From assembly GCA_017940895.1 (NCBI GenBank), contig JAGAXM010000025.1:1-38333 (forward strand): a stretch of DNA of 38,333 nucleotides, read 5' to 3'. The notes under the pieces were generated by a model, which saw only the letters and a program-made list of their open reading frames with translations, did not search any database and was not told where the DNA came from. Made by a program: the position numbers and the translations under genes. Positions 8,030 to 17,631 of this stretch are shown in pieces. The stretch comes from Clostridiales bacterium (GTDB lineage Bacteria; Bacillota; Clostridia; Saccharofermentanales; Saccharofermentanaceae). Each line of letters begins with the position of its first letter. The stretch's first letter is position 1.

Positions 8030-9642
8030 GCTGTAGCCTCCTTAGCCGCATACGCAATCTTTATTATCTCTTCCATCTCTTCCCTGTGGCGGAACACCAC
8101 TTCAATATGTTGTTTATCGTAGACTACAACCTTTTCGAGAAGCGCTATCGCGACACGACGTTCGAGATCTTGTATATTCATATACTTAAGGAAATCCTTT
8201 ACCCAGGACACTTCACTGATATTAAACGAGCACTTCTCTTCACGTCTCTTCTCGTTAGCATTAACGGAAGCCTTAAGCCGATCGAGTTTCATCGTGAAAT
8301 TGTTATTGATATCCGTATACTCATCTCTTGTTATCAGACCTTCGGTCATATCCTGATAGAGCTTTACCTTCAGATTATTATATTTATCTATCTCCCCGAG
8401 CTGCTCCTCTATCTGCTTATCGAGAAGTTCTATTCCTATAACGTCGAACGGACGGTCTTTCATGTTTTGTATCACTTCAGCGCTTTCCGAAAGAAACCTG
8501 AGATTTGTCCTAATGCTCTGAGTGACACTTCTTACCAGCGCCTTCTCGCTAATAATGTGTGATGAACAATCACCACCACTCTTGTATGTAGAGCAGTGGT
8601 AGTAAAAGTACTTCTTACCGTTCTTATGCGTTGTCCGCCGAATCATATTCTGACCGCACTCTGCGCACTTAACGAAGCCAGCCAAAACAGATACATTCTC
8701 TTCGTCCGGAGATGTACGCGTATCCATAAGGAGCATATTCTGCACTACGACAAAAATATCTTTGGGTACGATTGCATCATGGGTATTCTCGACCATGTAC
8801 CACTCCGACTGATCAACATCGACGATCTGCTTGATCTTGTAGTTGATCTTGCGTCGTTTTCCCTGAATCATCGTACCCGTATACATCTCGTTACGAAGAA
8901 TCCTGTCGATCGTCGACGGAGACCACTGATACGGTCTCCCTGATCTGAAGCCGCTATTGTAGTTCATTCCGCAAATACGCTTATACTCCAGCGGTGTCGG
9001 TATATCATACTCATTTAGTTTCTTGACGATATGCCCCGTACTATATCCATCCATCTTCAAATTGAAGATAAACTCCACTATACCCGCTGCGGTCTCGTCT
9101 ATTATCAGATGATTATGATCCTCGGGATCTTTAACATATCCATACAGGGCGAAGCTTCCGATAAACTTCCCTTTACGGCGTTTCATATCCAACTGACTTC
9201 TAATCTTCATAGAGATATCACGGCAGTAAGCATCGTTTATAAGGTTCTTAAACGGGACAATAATCTGGCTTACAACATTCTCTTCATCGGAACTGTCGTA
9301 GTTGTCATTAATCGATATCAGCCTGACACCGAGAGACGGCAATATATTTGAGGTGAGTTTTCCCATCTCAATATAATTACGTCCGAGTCTCGACAAATCC
9401 TTAACGATAATGCAGTTGATCTTATCAGCATGGATATCATCCATAAGGCGCGTGAAAGAGGGTCTGTTAAAGTTGGTACCGGAGTAACCGTCATCGATAT
9501 ATTCATCGACCATCAAAAAAGAATTCTTTGCTGCATAATCTTCAACCAAGAGTTTCTGATTCTTGATGCTGTCACTCTCGGCTTTATCGCCGTCCTCCCT
9601 AGAGAGCCTGTAATAGCCGCAAGCTTTTACTATCGCCGCCAT
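8026..9642 (-). CDS. Large serine recombinase A (538 residues)
   Basis: A complete large serine recombinase. The ATG at 9642 is preferred because GCAGGTG lies six bases upstream; an in-frame GTG at 9657 has no ribosome binding site. The catalytic motif is GYYRLSREDG (nucleophile Ser14). DDGYSGTNFNRPSFTRLMDD and VKDLSRLGRNYIEMG follow. The recombinase domain runs through FALYGYVKDPEDHN and IDRILRNEMYTGTMIQGK. Zinc-ribbon cysteines are in VKCAECGQNM and YHCSTYKSGGDC. A coiled coil spans about residues 400-460. It follows the DUF6870-like gene by 20 bases and is the first recombinase of the operon. Large serine integrases usually act alone; here three full-length copies are co-transcribed. Confidence 0.92.
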   Translation of the reverse strand: MAAIVKACGYYRLSREDGDKAESDSIKNQKLLVEDYAAKNSFLMVDEYIDDGYSGTNFNRPSFTRLMDDIHADKINCIIVKDLSRLGRNYIEMGKLTSNILPSLGVRLISINDNYDSSDEENVVSQIIVPFKNLINDAYCRDISMKIRSQLDMKRRKGKFIGSFALYGYVKDPEDHNHLIIDETAAGIVEFIFNLKMDGYSTGHIVKKLNEYDIPTPLEYKRICGMNYNSGFRSGRPYQWSPSTIDRILRNEMYTGTMIQGKRRKINYKIKQIVDVDQSEWYMVENTHDAIVPKDIFVVVQNMLLMDTRTSPDEENVSVLAGFVKCAECGQNMIRRTTHKNGKKYFYYHCSTYKSGGDCSSHIISEKALVRSVTQSIRTNLRFLSESAEVIQNMKDRPFDVIGIELLDKQIEEQLGEIDKYNNLKVKLYQDMTEGLITRDEYTDINNNFTMKLDRLKASVNANEKRREEKCSFNISEVSWVKDFLKYMNIQDLERRVAIALLEKVVVYDKQHIEVVFRHREEMEEIIKIAYAAKEATA

Positions 9643-9662
9643 CTTGGACACCTGCACAGGAA

Positions 9663-10127
9663 TCAGATTTTACTTGTACCGCCGCCGTAAAGAGCAGCTT
9701 CTAGACACTCATCGATGGAAACCGTCCCCATAAAGTTGGTTTTCACCACAACTCCGTGGATCTTATAACAATAGGGATTTCTTACCTGCTTGATATAGTC
9801 AATGGTTCTCTCCAACATAGGAAGATCCATATTGATATGCACATCCCCGATATCTACAAGGGACGCTTTATCGACTTTACGTATATCAACATCCTTAAGA
9901 CTCTCTAGTTCCCGGGACAGTTCAATGAGATCTTCCCTGCTCGGAGACTTGGGATCAATCCTATCGATGACCGACGGCATGTTTTGATGCTCCTTATATG
10001 ATCTCTCATAAATCACACCTTGAGGAGCCAAATAAACAACCGTCATGTTGCTTTCTTCACCTGCAGGAGCAGTAACAACTCTTATGACCAACTGCTTCAG
10101 CAATTCGATATCTCTTGTCTTTAACAT
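9663..10127 (-). CDS. DUF6870-like mobile-element protein
   Basis: A 154-residue protein. Its second half (LKDVDIRKVDKASLVDIGDV, then LERTIDYIKQVRNPYCYKIH and GVVVKTNFMGT) matches, from memory, the DUF6870 pattern found in clostridial conjugative elements. The first 70 residues (TRDIELLKQLVIRVV; NMTVVYLAPQGVIYERSYKE) are an extension I do not recognise. There is no signal peptide or membrane segment. AAGGAG lies ten bases before the ATG. It is the promoter-proximal gene of the recombinase operon, 20 bases before recombinase A. Its function is unknown; control or architecture of recombination is the contextual guess. Confidence 0.6.
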   Translation of the reverse strand: MLKTRDIELLKQLVIRVVTAPAGEESNMTVVYLAPQGVIYERSYKEHQNMPSVIDRIDPKSPSREDLIELSRELESLKDVDIRKVDKASLVDIGDVHINMDLPMLERTIDYIKQVRNPYCYKIHGVVVKTNFMGTVSIDECLEAALYGGGTSKI

Positions 10128-10162
10128 TGTTACACAACTCCTTTACGGCAAGATATAGCAAA

Positions 10163-10198
10163 CACCTTACATATACCCCAACCGATATAAGGTGACAA
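10163..10198 (-). promoter_or_regulatory. Recombinase-operon promoter framed by an inverted repeat
   Basis: On the minus strand TTGTCA (10198-10193), a 17-bp spacer and TATATG (10175-10170) form a good promoter. The dyad CACCTTA / TAAGGTG (10163-10169 and 10188-10194) overlaps the last two bases of the -35 box at one end and abuts the -10 box at the other, as an operator would. The same hairpin, followed by TTTG on the minus strand, might also weakly terminate the transfer operon ending at 10234. Confidence 0.6.
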
Positions 10199-10233
10199 AT
10201 GTGCGATTTCTCTTTCAACAGATTATGGTTTAA

Positions 10234-11838
10234 TCAAATCGAGAAATAATACATCTGCGCTATCTCTCCCCTTGTGATCGCCTTGTTGTACCTATCCGTT
10301 GGAATCTCGAAATATACACACCAGTGATAAGCCGCATCGTATGCTCCCTGGGACGAATCCTCAACTGAACTTATAAAGCTATATATCGAAGGATGAAGAT
10401 CCCTCAGGTCATGCTCAAGATAATGAAGCTGACCGTCAAGTGTCGTCCAGTCATAACCGTTACTCGTACACCAGACCTTCATGTTATCCCATCTTCCGGC
10501 ATGCCACTGGCAAATACCGTATGAAGTACCGTTATCTCCGAGTGCGTGAGGATTGAAACCGCTTTCTACCTGTATATTGGCGATGATTCCGCAGGCGGCA
10601 GCATGCATTAGTCCCATGTTGGTCGTCAGATATGTATATATCATCTGACAGTTATCGCTAGGATCTATCGATATATCAGAATAATCAACAACTCCGCCAA
10701 GAACTGAAGCCCACAGCGACTCATACCTTACATCCAACAGTTCTGTAAGTTCAGCATTCTGTTCATCCGTGAACCCCATCTCTGTCGCTTCCTCCTGTGC
10801 TGTCAGATGACTTACCTCTATATGAAGAATCGTCGTCACCAACTCCTGTTCTTCCGTAATTGGATTCCCTTCGCCATCCGTCTCAGGATTACCCTCTTCG
10901 TCCACCACCTGAACAGTCGTTGCCTCAGTGACTTCTTCCGTCGTATATGTGATAGTATTCATTGTCCAGAACAGCTCACGTATGAGCTCTATCCTGTCGT
11001 CTGTCATCGTAACCACGTCCATGGGATTGTCCGGATCCGTCGTAACCGACACTGCATACACAGACAGCACATCCGCCCATGACGTTCGAGACCCCACCAG
11101 CACAAGTTGATCATGAGGGGTCGAGTTTATAATGCTATCCAACTCGTTGTTATACTCCTGATTTATGGACACAACCACATCCTGCAAAGAAGGCGTACTT
11201 TCAGAATTTCCTCCGCTTACAGCACTACCTACGAAAAAGATTCCAAACGCAGATGCCACAACAGCGGCTATAACTCCCGCGATAACGAGCACCAACACAA
11301 GCGGGACTGAAGCGGCACACACGGCGGTCACGAAAGCCTTGATTCCTTCTATGATCCCCTTAACTATCTTCTTGACCCATTCGACGCTTTTACGCGCATC
11401 AACCTCTGCTTTCTTTGTCCGCAATATCTTCTCGGAAATTATATATGCTTCCCTGCCGGCTTCAGTTGCACTCTTAACGGCTTGTCGCGTTACCTTCTCT
11501 GCTCTACGCGCAGAATTGTCAGCCTTACGTATATAACTTACATTCGACTTCACAGCACGAGCATTACTGATACTCACCGCTTTCTTCCTAATGTATCTCG
11601 CTGAATGATGTACCGTTTCTGTGCAGACATCCTCCGCCAATAACTCTACTTCGCGTTCATAGATTTCCGCGGTCTCCTGATCAATTCTTCTATCAGAATT
11701 ACCGGAAAGAATCCTCGTTCGTCTTAACGAATCAGATCCGACTTTCAGTGCTATCGCAGCCGCCTTCTCAGAGTCCGACAAAACACGTTGTTTTACAGGA
11801 TTACCTCTATTACGAACGACCTTCTTCATCTTCGACAT
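10234..11838 (-). CDS. Membrane-anchored conjugation lysozyme (CD1108-like, VirB1-like)
   Basis: A 534-residue protein; the ATG shares one base with the VirB4 stop and GGGAG lies seven bases upstream. The first 165 residues are basic, repetitive and helical (EKVTRQAVKSATEAGREAY). A hydrophobic segment (about 169-203) follows, then an extracellular part. A Thr/Glu-rich spacer leads into a C-terminal phage-tail-lysozyme-type domain (about 400-534): ACGIIANIQVESGFNPHALG, containing the likely catalytic Glu, and GTSYGICQWHAGRWDNM. Its role is local opening of peptidoglycan for the mating channel. It is the last gene of the transfer operon. Similar proteins in Tn1549-like elements often also carry NlpC/P60; none is visible here. 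Confidence 0.85.
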   Translation of the reverse strand: MSKMKKVVRNRGNPVKQRVLSDSEKAAAIALKVGSDSLRRTRILSGNSDRRIDQETAEIYEREVELLAEDVCTETVHHSARYIRKKAVSISNARAVKSNVSYIRKADNSARRAEKVTRQAVKSATEAGREAYIISEKILRTKKAEVDARKSVEWVKKIVKGIIEGIKAFVTAVCAASVPLVLVLVIAGVIAAVVASAFGIFFVGSAVSGGNSESTPSLQDVVVSINQEYNNELDSIINSTPHDQLVLVGSRTSWADVLSVYAVSVTTDPDNPMDVVTMTDDRIELIRELFWTMNTITYTTEEVTEATTVQVVDEEGNPETDGEGNPITEEQELVTTILHIEVSHLTAQEEATEMGFTDEQNAELTELLDVRYESLWASVLGGVVDYSDISIDPSDNCQMIYTYLTTNMGLMHAAACGIIANIQVESGFNPHALGDNGTSYGICQWHAGRWDNMKVWCTSNGYDWTTLDGQLHYLEHDLRDLHPSIYSFISSVEDSSQGAYDAAYHWCVYFEIPTDRYNKAITRGEIAQMYYFSI

Positions 11839-14198
11839 TACGTCACTCCCGTCTGCCACTTGTCCTGAGGGCGCGTAGTCATAAGTTGATATAGTTTCGT
11901 ATCCTTATTAAAGCGATTCACAAATGGAACGAGTGATGAGCCGCATTTAATCAATCCCGTTCCTGAAGGAGCGTTCGTTATATATCGCATTTGGATATCA
12001 GATATATTCAAAAGTTGAGCAAGTTTCGCTCTATCAGATGCCGCCTGATTAAGCATGATAACTATCTCCGAATTAGACAGCATCGTCGAAGCCTGAACCG
12101 AATCCAACAGGTATTCGACATTCTGCGTTATCGCCGTAGGATATCCGTTACGCTTACGGAACTGTCTCCACGCCGAATTGAAGAACTGCGCTGAGAACTC
12201 ATTCTCAAACACTACATGGAACTCATCAATGAAGATGTGCGTTTTCTTTCCACGTCTCCAATTAAGCGTAAGCCTGTTCAACATCGTGTCCGTGATAACA
12301 AGAAGCCCGGTAGGTTTAAGTTGACTGCCGAGCCCGTGGATATCGAACACCACGACTCTCTTATCCATATCGACATTACTGTCACGTCCGAAGATATTAA
12401 GAGAACCCGTCGTAAACAATTCAAGCGACAATGCTATCTGTTTTGCTTCAGGCTCGGGCTGCTCCAACAACTTCTCACGGAAGGTACACAGAGTCGGCAC
12501 AGCACCACCGGATGAACGAGAACGCTCCGCTTCTCTATACACCTCCGCCGCGCATCGATCGATGATCGACTTCTGTTGCGGTCCGACTCCGTTCTTATCG
12601 ATCTGCTCCACGAGTGACATTATGAACTGCGACTTTACAACAATAGGATCATTCTCACCGTAGCCGTCGACCATATACATCGCATTAAGCCTGTCCCTGC
12701 CGCCTGCGGATACGCGTATGACAGATCCAATCTCCGGGCCCATCGCCTCTACCAGAGGTGCATACTCATTCTCAGGATCACATATCAAAATATCGTCATC
12801 GGTGTTCAGCATTAGAAATGTGATCAACTGCTTAGCCGAGAAAGACTTACCGGAACCCGGAACACCGAGGATAAAAGCAGACTGATTCTGAAGCTTTTCG
12901 AGATTACACATAATGAGATTATGGGATATCGGATTCTCACCATAGTAGATTCCGCCCTTATCCATGATCTCCTGCGTCTTGAACGGCAAGAACGCTGCAA
13001 GCGACTCCGTATTAAGTGTACGGAAACACTCCGTGTCCATTCTGCGTACACCTATAGGCAACACGGTGTTAAGACCATCCATCTGCTGGAACATCAGTAC
13101 TGCCATCTGACAGTGCCTGCCCTTGGCATTCGCCTGCAACTCATCGGTATTCAGATCAAGCTGTTCCTTCGAATCCGCAGAAATAACCATCGTGATTAAC
13201 CCAAGCATCATGCTCTGATCACGTGTAGTAAGATCAGACAACAATTCCTTTGCAGAGCTTCGCTGCAACTCCATATCATAGGGAACCACGGCAGAGAAGT
13301 TATTATTCTGATTCTGCTTACGCTGCCAGTTAGTGATATTGGTCTCCACGCCGAGTAATTTATTCTCTACCTCGCGCACCGCCTCATCTGTCGGAATCGA
13401 CAACACATCGATCGACAACATCAGATTAAGGTTCATATCAGTAAGCACCGCGACTGTGTCATCACTTATAAAGTTTCCGTAATCCTTAAGGTACAGCACC
13501 CGCACATATTTCTCACCAAGCTTGATATAATCCGTGCCTCTCTCGATATAATCCGGACAAATATAATCTCTAAAGTCATGACCTAACTTGGCGTATGCTT
13601 TCAGATCAAACTGGAAATACATCTCATCACCCTGCCTATAGAAGTCATGCAGAATCCGAAGTCTCTGCGTCGCATCCAGTTCTTCCACATTGCTACCCAA
13701 AGACTTAAGCCTCATATCAAGCTCTGCGCCCATCCTTGCGAAATAAGTCCGAGCTTCCTCCACAGACTTCTTGTAGATAGACACGGTTATATACTTTTCC
13801 TGCGTAATGCCGTTAGCACCTGTCGCCTTCTCGAGAAGCACGTCATTATATTCCTCACGGTAAACATCGAGTTCATCACCCTTCATCTCCATCAAGATTG
13901 ACTTCTCGAAGTCTTTCTTATTAAGTCTGTGGTTATTGACCGTGATCTTGGTAGTGGCAGCACAGTCAAATGAATTAAGAACATCAGAATACAGAAGAGA
14001 CATATTCTCCTTATCCGCTTCACTTGCCACCTGATAATTGATATCCGTAAATCGCCACGTCTTGGAGTACTTATTCTTCCCAACCTGAAAGATACCGTCA
14101 GACCAGATTCTCTGAACTGGTATCACATCTCTTACAGAATGCGGCACAGCAAACCGTTCCTTATCCTGCTTCACTATCGACTTCACACTCTTGAGCAT
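11838..14198 (-). CDS. VirB4-like conjugation ATPase (CD1110 family)
   Basis: A 786-residue cytoplasmic ATPase that powers the type IV secretion channel. The N-terminal half (about 1-400) is the CagE/TrbE/VirB4 scaffold (RVLYLKDYGNFISDDTVAVL; DQSMMLGLITMVISADSKEQ). Walker A is GVPGSGKS at 445-452. Walker B is THIFIDEFHVVFE, followed by the ATPase segment YPTAITQNVEYLLDS. Length is normal for the Tn1549/CTn family. It overlaps the PrgI-like gene by 38 bases upstream and abuts the lysozyme gene downstream, the same order as in known elements. The start codon is the least certain point, since the ribosome binding site is only AAAGGA two bases away, with GGAAGGG further up. Confidence 0.93.
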   Translation of the reverse strand: MLKSVKSIVKQDKERFAVPHSVRDVIPVQRIWSDGIFQVGKNKYSKTWRFTDINYQVASEADKENMSLLYSDVLNSFDCAATTKITVNNHRLNKKDFEKSILMEMKGDELDVYREEYNDVLLEKATGANGITQEKYITVSIYKKSVEEARTYFARMGAELDMRLKSLGSNVEELDATQRLRILHDFYRQGDEMYFQFDLKAYAKLGHDFRDYICPDYIERGTDYIKLGEKYVRVLYLKDYGNFISDDTVAVLTDMNLNLMLSIDVLSIPTDEAVREVENKLLGVETNITNWQRKQNQNNNFSAVVPYDMELQRSSAKELLSDLTTRDQSMMLGLITMVISADSKEQLDLNTDELQANAKGRHCQMAVLMFQQMDGLNTVLPIGVRRMDTECFRTLNTESLAAFLPFKTQEIMDKGGIYYGENPISHNLIMCNLEKLQNQSAFILGVPGSGKSFSAKQLITFLMLNTDDDILICDPENEYAPLVEAMGPEIGSVIRVSAGGRDRLNAMYMVDGYGENDPIVVKSQFIMSLVEQIDKNGVGPQQKSIIDRCAAEVYREAERSRSSGGAVPTLCTFREKLLEQPEPEAKQIALSLELFTTGSLNIFGRDSNVDMDKRVVVFDIHGLGSQLKPTGLLVITDTMLNRLTLNWRRGKKTHIFIDEFHVVFENEFSAQFFNSAWRQFRKRNGYPTAITQNVEYLLDSVQASTMLSNSEIVIMLNQAASDRAKLAQLLNISDIQMRYITNAPSGTGLIKCGSSLVPFVNRFNKDTKLYQLMTTRPQDKWQTGVT

Positions 14199-14556
14199 TT
14201 CCTTTCATTCCCTTCCTTTCTTCCTTCTCGAAATATTCCTTCATCAGCACCCAATACAGATTGTTCTGCCGGCACGTGAGTCTTCTAGGGAACAGGATGC
14301 AGTCCTTGATGATCGCCCAGATCACCTTTTCGAGGGGCATGCTGTTATACTTCACGAAGCCTACGGCAGCAAACGGCACCGCGACTACGATACACAAGTA
14401 GGTAACGTATTCCTGCGTGATGGCATCTCGAGCATAGATGTAGACACTTACCGCAGATGCTATCGCAAGTCCCGAGCAGATAAGTTGTCTGATATTCAGC
14501 CCGAAGAACAGCGCTTCCGTATATTCACGCACATCCTTATTGATCTTGACTTCCAT
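14161..14556 (-). CDS. PrgI-family membrane protein (VirB3-like)
   Basis: A 131-residue inner component of the mating channel. ATG at 14556 is chosen because AAGGAG lies nine bases before it; an in-frame GTG at 14562 is possible but is only three bases from that site. EVKINKDVREYTEALFFGLN is the conserved PrgI opening. Two membrane segments follow (QLICSGLAIASAVSVYIYA and TYLCIVVAVPFAAVGFVKY), then a cytoplasmic tail. It overlaps the VirB4 gene by 38 bases, which fits the close VirB3-VirB4 partnership. The tail ends in charged residues (EEKERKGMKGNAQECEVDSE). Confidence 0.87.
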   Translation of the reverse strand: MEVKINKDVREYTEALFFGLNIRQLICSGLAIASAVSVYIYARDAITQEYVTYLCIVVAVPFAAVGFVKYNSMPLEKVIWAIIKDCILFPRRLTCRQNNLYWVLMKEYFEKEERKGMKGNAQECEVDSEAG

Positions 14557-14569
14557 ATACACACTCTCC

Positions 14570-15406
14570 TTAAAGTCCCATCATGTCGTGGATTATCCTG
14601 TCCGAACCTTTTACGAGTCCCAGCAGGATCAACATATTGAATATGAGCCCGCTTACATACTTCCAGACCATCTCCAACGGCTCCGCTGATGTATCCATCT
14701 CCGGCATTGAACCTGCGAAAGCCGTGAAGATAACGCATGCCAGCACAATTACTACTCCCTGTAGGCAGACTCCGGCATAACTTTTAAGGAAACTTCGCGC
14801 GATGTTCTCCGTGGGCTGACCCGCCATAGTCGACAGCGGAATAGGCGCTATAGCCGTATACATATAGATCCTAAAGAATCTTCCGTATACGGTTAGCAGC
14901 AGCACTATGGAGATAACGATCATGGCAAGGTGTGATATGAAACACACAGCCCAAACAGGAATGGCGCCGTCCAGGATACCGATTCCTTCAAATGTCGTCT
15001 GCACATCGGAAGGGATAGCAAACTCCAGCGCAGTTCCTATAGAACTCGCGCTCGTCACGCTCGTTATGATCGACTGAACAATAGTTACGAAGTTCACTAG
15101 TATGCTCAGACAGTTATCAATGAGCCATTTTGCAATTATAAAGCGGATAAAGACTTTCACCGCGGTCTCGGGCTTCTTGAGTTCTGCAAAACTTCCGCAG
15201 GTCTTAATGACACCGACTGTAAAAAACAGCACCAGCAGCGCCGTACCAATAGCCCCAAGAACACCATTAATGGAAGTGATGATTCCCCAAATTGCACCAT
15301 CTTTGAACGCTTGTGGAGAAGTCGTAAGGAGAGCCCACATTTCTGCGAGCATGTCACCGAGATACTCCAGACCTTGGTACAGCTCATACCATGCAGCTAA
15401 ACCCAT
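14570..15406 (-). CDS. VirB6/TrbL-like multispanning membrane protein (CD1112 family)
   Basis: A 278-residue polytopic membrane protein, the probable core of the conjugation pore. It has about six hydrophobic segments, for example GVLGAIGTALLVLFFTVGVI, FISHLAMIVISIVLLLTVYG, AGVCLQGVVIVLACVIFTAF and YVSGLIFNMLILLGLVKGSD. The motif RIYMYTAIAPIPLSTMAGQP is characteristic of this family. AGGTG five bases before the ATG gives a clear start. It lies 20 bases after the pilin-like gene and 13 before the PrgI-like gene, the standard order in these elements. Confidence 0.9.
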   Translation of the reverse strand: MGLAAWYELYQGLEYLGDMLAEMWALLTTSPQAFKDGAIWGIITSINGVLGAIGTALLVLFFTVGVIKTCGSFAELKKPETAVKVFIRFIIAKWLIDNCLSILVNFVTIVQSIITSVTSASSIGTALEFAIPSDVQTTFEGIGILDGAIPVWAVCFISHLAMIVISIVLLLTVYGRFFRIYMYTAIAPIPLSTMAGQPTENIARSFLKSYAGVCLQGVVIVLACVIFTAFAGSMPEMDTSAEPLEMVWKYVSGLIFNMLILLGLVKGSDRIIHDMMGL

Positions 15407-15426
15407 GGGATCACCTGCCTTTCATA

Positions 15427-15771
15427 TTATCCTGTAATAACTCCTGGAGCGATGGACTGAAGGATAGACTTCGCGAACACAATGATCAGTCCGCCCGCAA
15501 GGCACAAGAACCCCTGAGACCTCTGTGACGGGTCGTGACTTTGGAAACTCATGCCTACCTGCACAAGCCCCCAACCTGCGAGTATTACGCCTATGGATCT
15601 TATGATGCCGAAGATGATATTCGACATATTATTGATCGCAGTCTCCGCTTCACTGTCGGCAAGCACCGGCACCATAAACACTGCCACCGTGGCACATGCG
15701 ACAGTACTAACAAGATACTTTCTAAGAAGACTTCTCCTCTTATTCCTTTCAATTACAGTTACATTCTTCAT
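15427..15771 (-). CDS. VirB2/Maff2-like pilin or channel subunit
   Basis: A 114-residue small membrane protein with a positively charged N-terminus and a signal-like segment (YLVSTVACATVAVFMVPVLA, probable cleavage after LADS). Two hydrophobic helices follow (IIFGIIRSIGVILAGWGLVQ and GFLCLAGGLIIVFAKSILQS), joined by a polar loop, SFQSHDPSQRSQ. That is the architecture of VirB2 pilins and of the Maff2 proteins at this position in Tn1549-like elements. GAAAGGA upstream supports the start. It sits between VirD4 and VirB6. Fold is inferred from topology and position rather than strong motifs. Confidence 0.75.
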   Translation of the reverse strand: MKNVTVIERNKRRSLLRKYLVSTVACATVAVFMVPVLADSEAETAINNMSNIIFGIIRSIGVILAGWGLVQVGMSFQSHDPSQRSQGFLCLAGGLIIVFAKSILQSIAPGVITG

Positions 15772-15790
15772 ATCTGATTTCCTTTCATGA

Positions 15791-17617
15791 TCATTCGAGC
15801 TCCAAGTAACTTATTACTTCGAGCTCCTGTGTTTTCTCTTCTTCCGTGAACAGCGTCTCGATATCAACAGCATTAGAACGCAGGGCAACATCATCGCCAA
15901 CAAGTCCGATCGACGCTTTGCTTCTCACATCATTTCCATGTATATACATGGGAGCACCGCCGTCCGCCGACATCTTAATGTTGGGATGCTTAAGCAGGTC
16001 ATACTTGCGATCGATAATGTCATACTCGCCTTTGATGTGAAGAATGGCGTATTGGTTATCGAGCCTTCCGACCTCATCCGGCGTCATGAGTTCACGCGCC
16101 TGAGTCTGATGATTCTTGGTATGTGACCCCTGTCTGCCTTTAGAAACCCCATCTGAGTCGACATCTATCGTCTGCTTGCCGATGAGTTTGCTCATGTACT
16201 CATGCGTACTTTGCTCATTACCGCCTAAATACAACAACATATCGCAGTTACCTGTGATGTTCTCCCACGTTTTCTCATACAAAGCACGTATCTGCGCGAG
16301 ATTCTGAATAATGATCGACACAGATATCCCTCGCGACCTCATTGTAGTAAGCAGGCGGTCAAAGCCGTCAGGGAGGCAGCAATTCGCGAACTCATCCATG
16401 ATGAAATGAACGTGCCTAGGCAAGCACCCTCCGTGGTCAAAGTCTGCACTTCTATACAGCTGCTGAAACAACTGTGTATATAGCATTCCGATGATGAAGT
16501 TATATGATGTGTCGTTATCCGGAATAAGCGCGAAGATAACTCCCGGTTTCTCACCGAGTTCATTAAGTCTCATCTCATCCGTCTGCGTGATGCCCGCAAG
16601 AGACGGCAGATTAAACTTCTCGAGTCTTGCTATAAGGGTAATCTGTATCGACATCAGAGTCTGCGCAGCACCGCAGTGATAGGCACGGTAGTACTTCAGC
16701 GCGATGTGCTCAGGATCTCTCTTCTCGAGCTCTTCGAAAAGAATATCCAACGGAGACTGATAATCATCATCGTTCTCCTTCACGGCACCGGCTCTTATCA
16801 TCTCCATTACCATCGGGAAGTTCTGCTCCTCGATAGGTGCTTCATAATACAGATAGAACATCAACGCCTTAAGCAGCATGGCTCCCGCCTGATCCCAAAA
16901 CGGATCCTGAGTTTGACTGCCCTTAGGAGTCGTATTCTGTATCAGATTAGTCGTAAGCAGCTGTATATCATCATCACGCTGGATATACATAAACGGGTTA
17001 TAGCAGTGGCTCTTAGACAGATTTATAAGATCTAACACGCGTAAGTCATACCCTTGCTTCTCTAAGAAATGTCCTGTCGATCTTAACGTATCGCCTTTAG
17101 GATCCAGAACAACCATAGAAAACTTTGTCCTCTTCGTAGCATTAAGGATATTGGGCTTCGCATAGAATCTCGTCTTACCTGCGCCCGAGCCACCAATGAC
17201 GAGTACATTGATATTACCCATATGCCTGTTGCCGCTAATACCGACACGGACATTCTGCGTAAGGATCTTGTTATTCTCCGGGATTCTGCATCGGTAACGC
17301 CTGTTAACTTCAAACACATCGCCCCACCTCGCCGAACCGTGTTCTTCTCTTCGCCTGTATTTCCGGTCATTCGACAAATAGATACCGAGCCCGACAGCAT
17401 AAAACAGGCAAAAATAAAGAACAACCCTCAGGCTGTCCTTTACTATCACTATCCGAAAAGGATCATTCATGATATCATCTGCATTCTCGAGGATACCGAA
17501 TAACCCTCTCGAGGCGAAATACGGCGCGCACTTCAGGCTCAGCCATGTTACCGGTACTATCCCGAGAAGATATAGTAAAATACGTTTTCTCGAGAATCTG
17601 TTAACTATAGGTTTCAT
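15791..17617 (-). CDS. VirD4-like type IV coupling protein (CD1115 family)
   Basis: A 608-residue coupling ATPase that delivers the relaxase-DNA complex to the channel. Two N-terminal membrane helices lie at about residues 13-30 and 62-82. Walker A is GGSGAGKT (142-149), in NVLVIGGSGAGKTRFYAKPN. Walker B is HVHFIMDEFANCCLPDGFDR. The TraG/VirD4 segments SMVVLDPKGDTLRSTG and NLAQIRALYEKTWENITGNC are present. It follows PcfB by 14 bases. Full length and intact motifs indicate a working protein. Confidence 0.95.
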   Translation of the reverse strand: MKPIVNRFSRKRILLYLLGIVPVTWLSLKCAPYFASRGLFGILENADDIMNDPFRIVIVKDSLRVVLYFCLFYAVGLGIYLSNDRKYRRREEHGSARWGDVFEVNRRYRCRIPENNKILTQNVRVGISGNRHMGNINVLVIGGSGAGKTRFYAKPNILNATKRTKFSMVVLDPKGDTLRSTGHFLEKQGYDLRVLDLINLSKSHCYNPFMYIQRDDDIQLLTTNLIQNTTPKGSQTQDPFWDQAGAMLLKALMFYLYYEAPIEEQNFPMVMEMIRAGAVKENDDDYQSPLDILFEELEKRDPEHIALKYYRAYHCGAAQTLMSIQITLIARLEKFNLPSLAGITQTDEMRLNELGEKPGVIFALIPDNDTSYNFIIGMLYTQLFQQLYRSADFDHGGCLPRHVHFIMDEFANCCLPDGFDRLLTTMRSRGISVSIIIQNLAQIRALYEKTWENITGNCDMLLYLGGNEQSTHEYMSKLIGKQTIDVDSDGVSKGRQGSHTKNHQTQARELMTPDEVGRLDNQYAILHIKGEYDIIDRKYDLLKHPNIKMSADGGAPMYIHGNDVRSKASIGLVGDDVALRSNAVDIETLFTEEEKTQELEVISYLELE

Positions 17618-17631
17618 GTATTCTTACCCCA

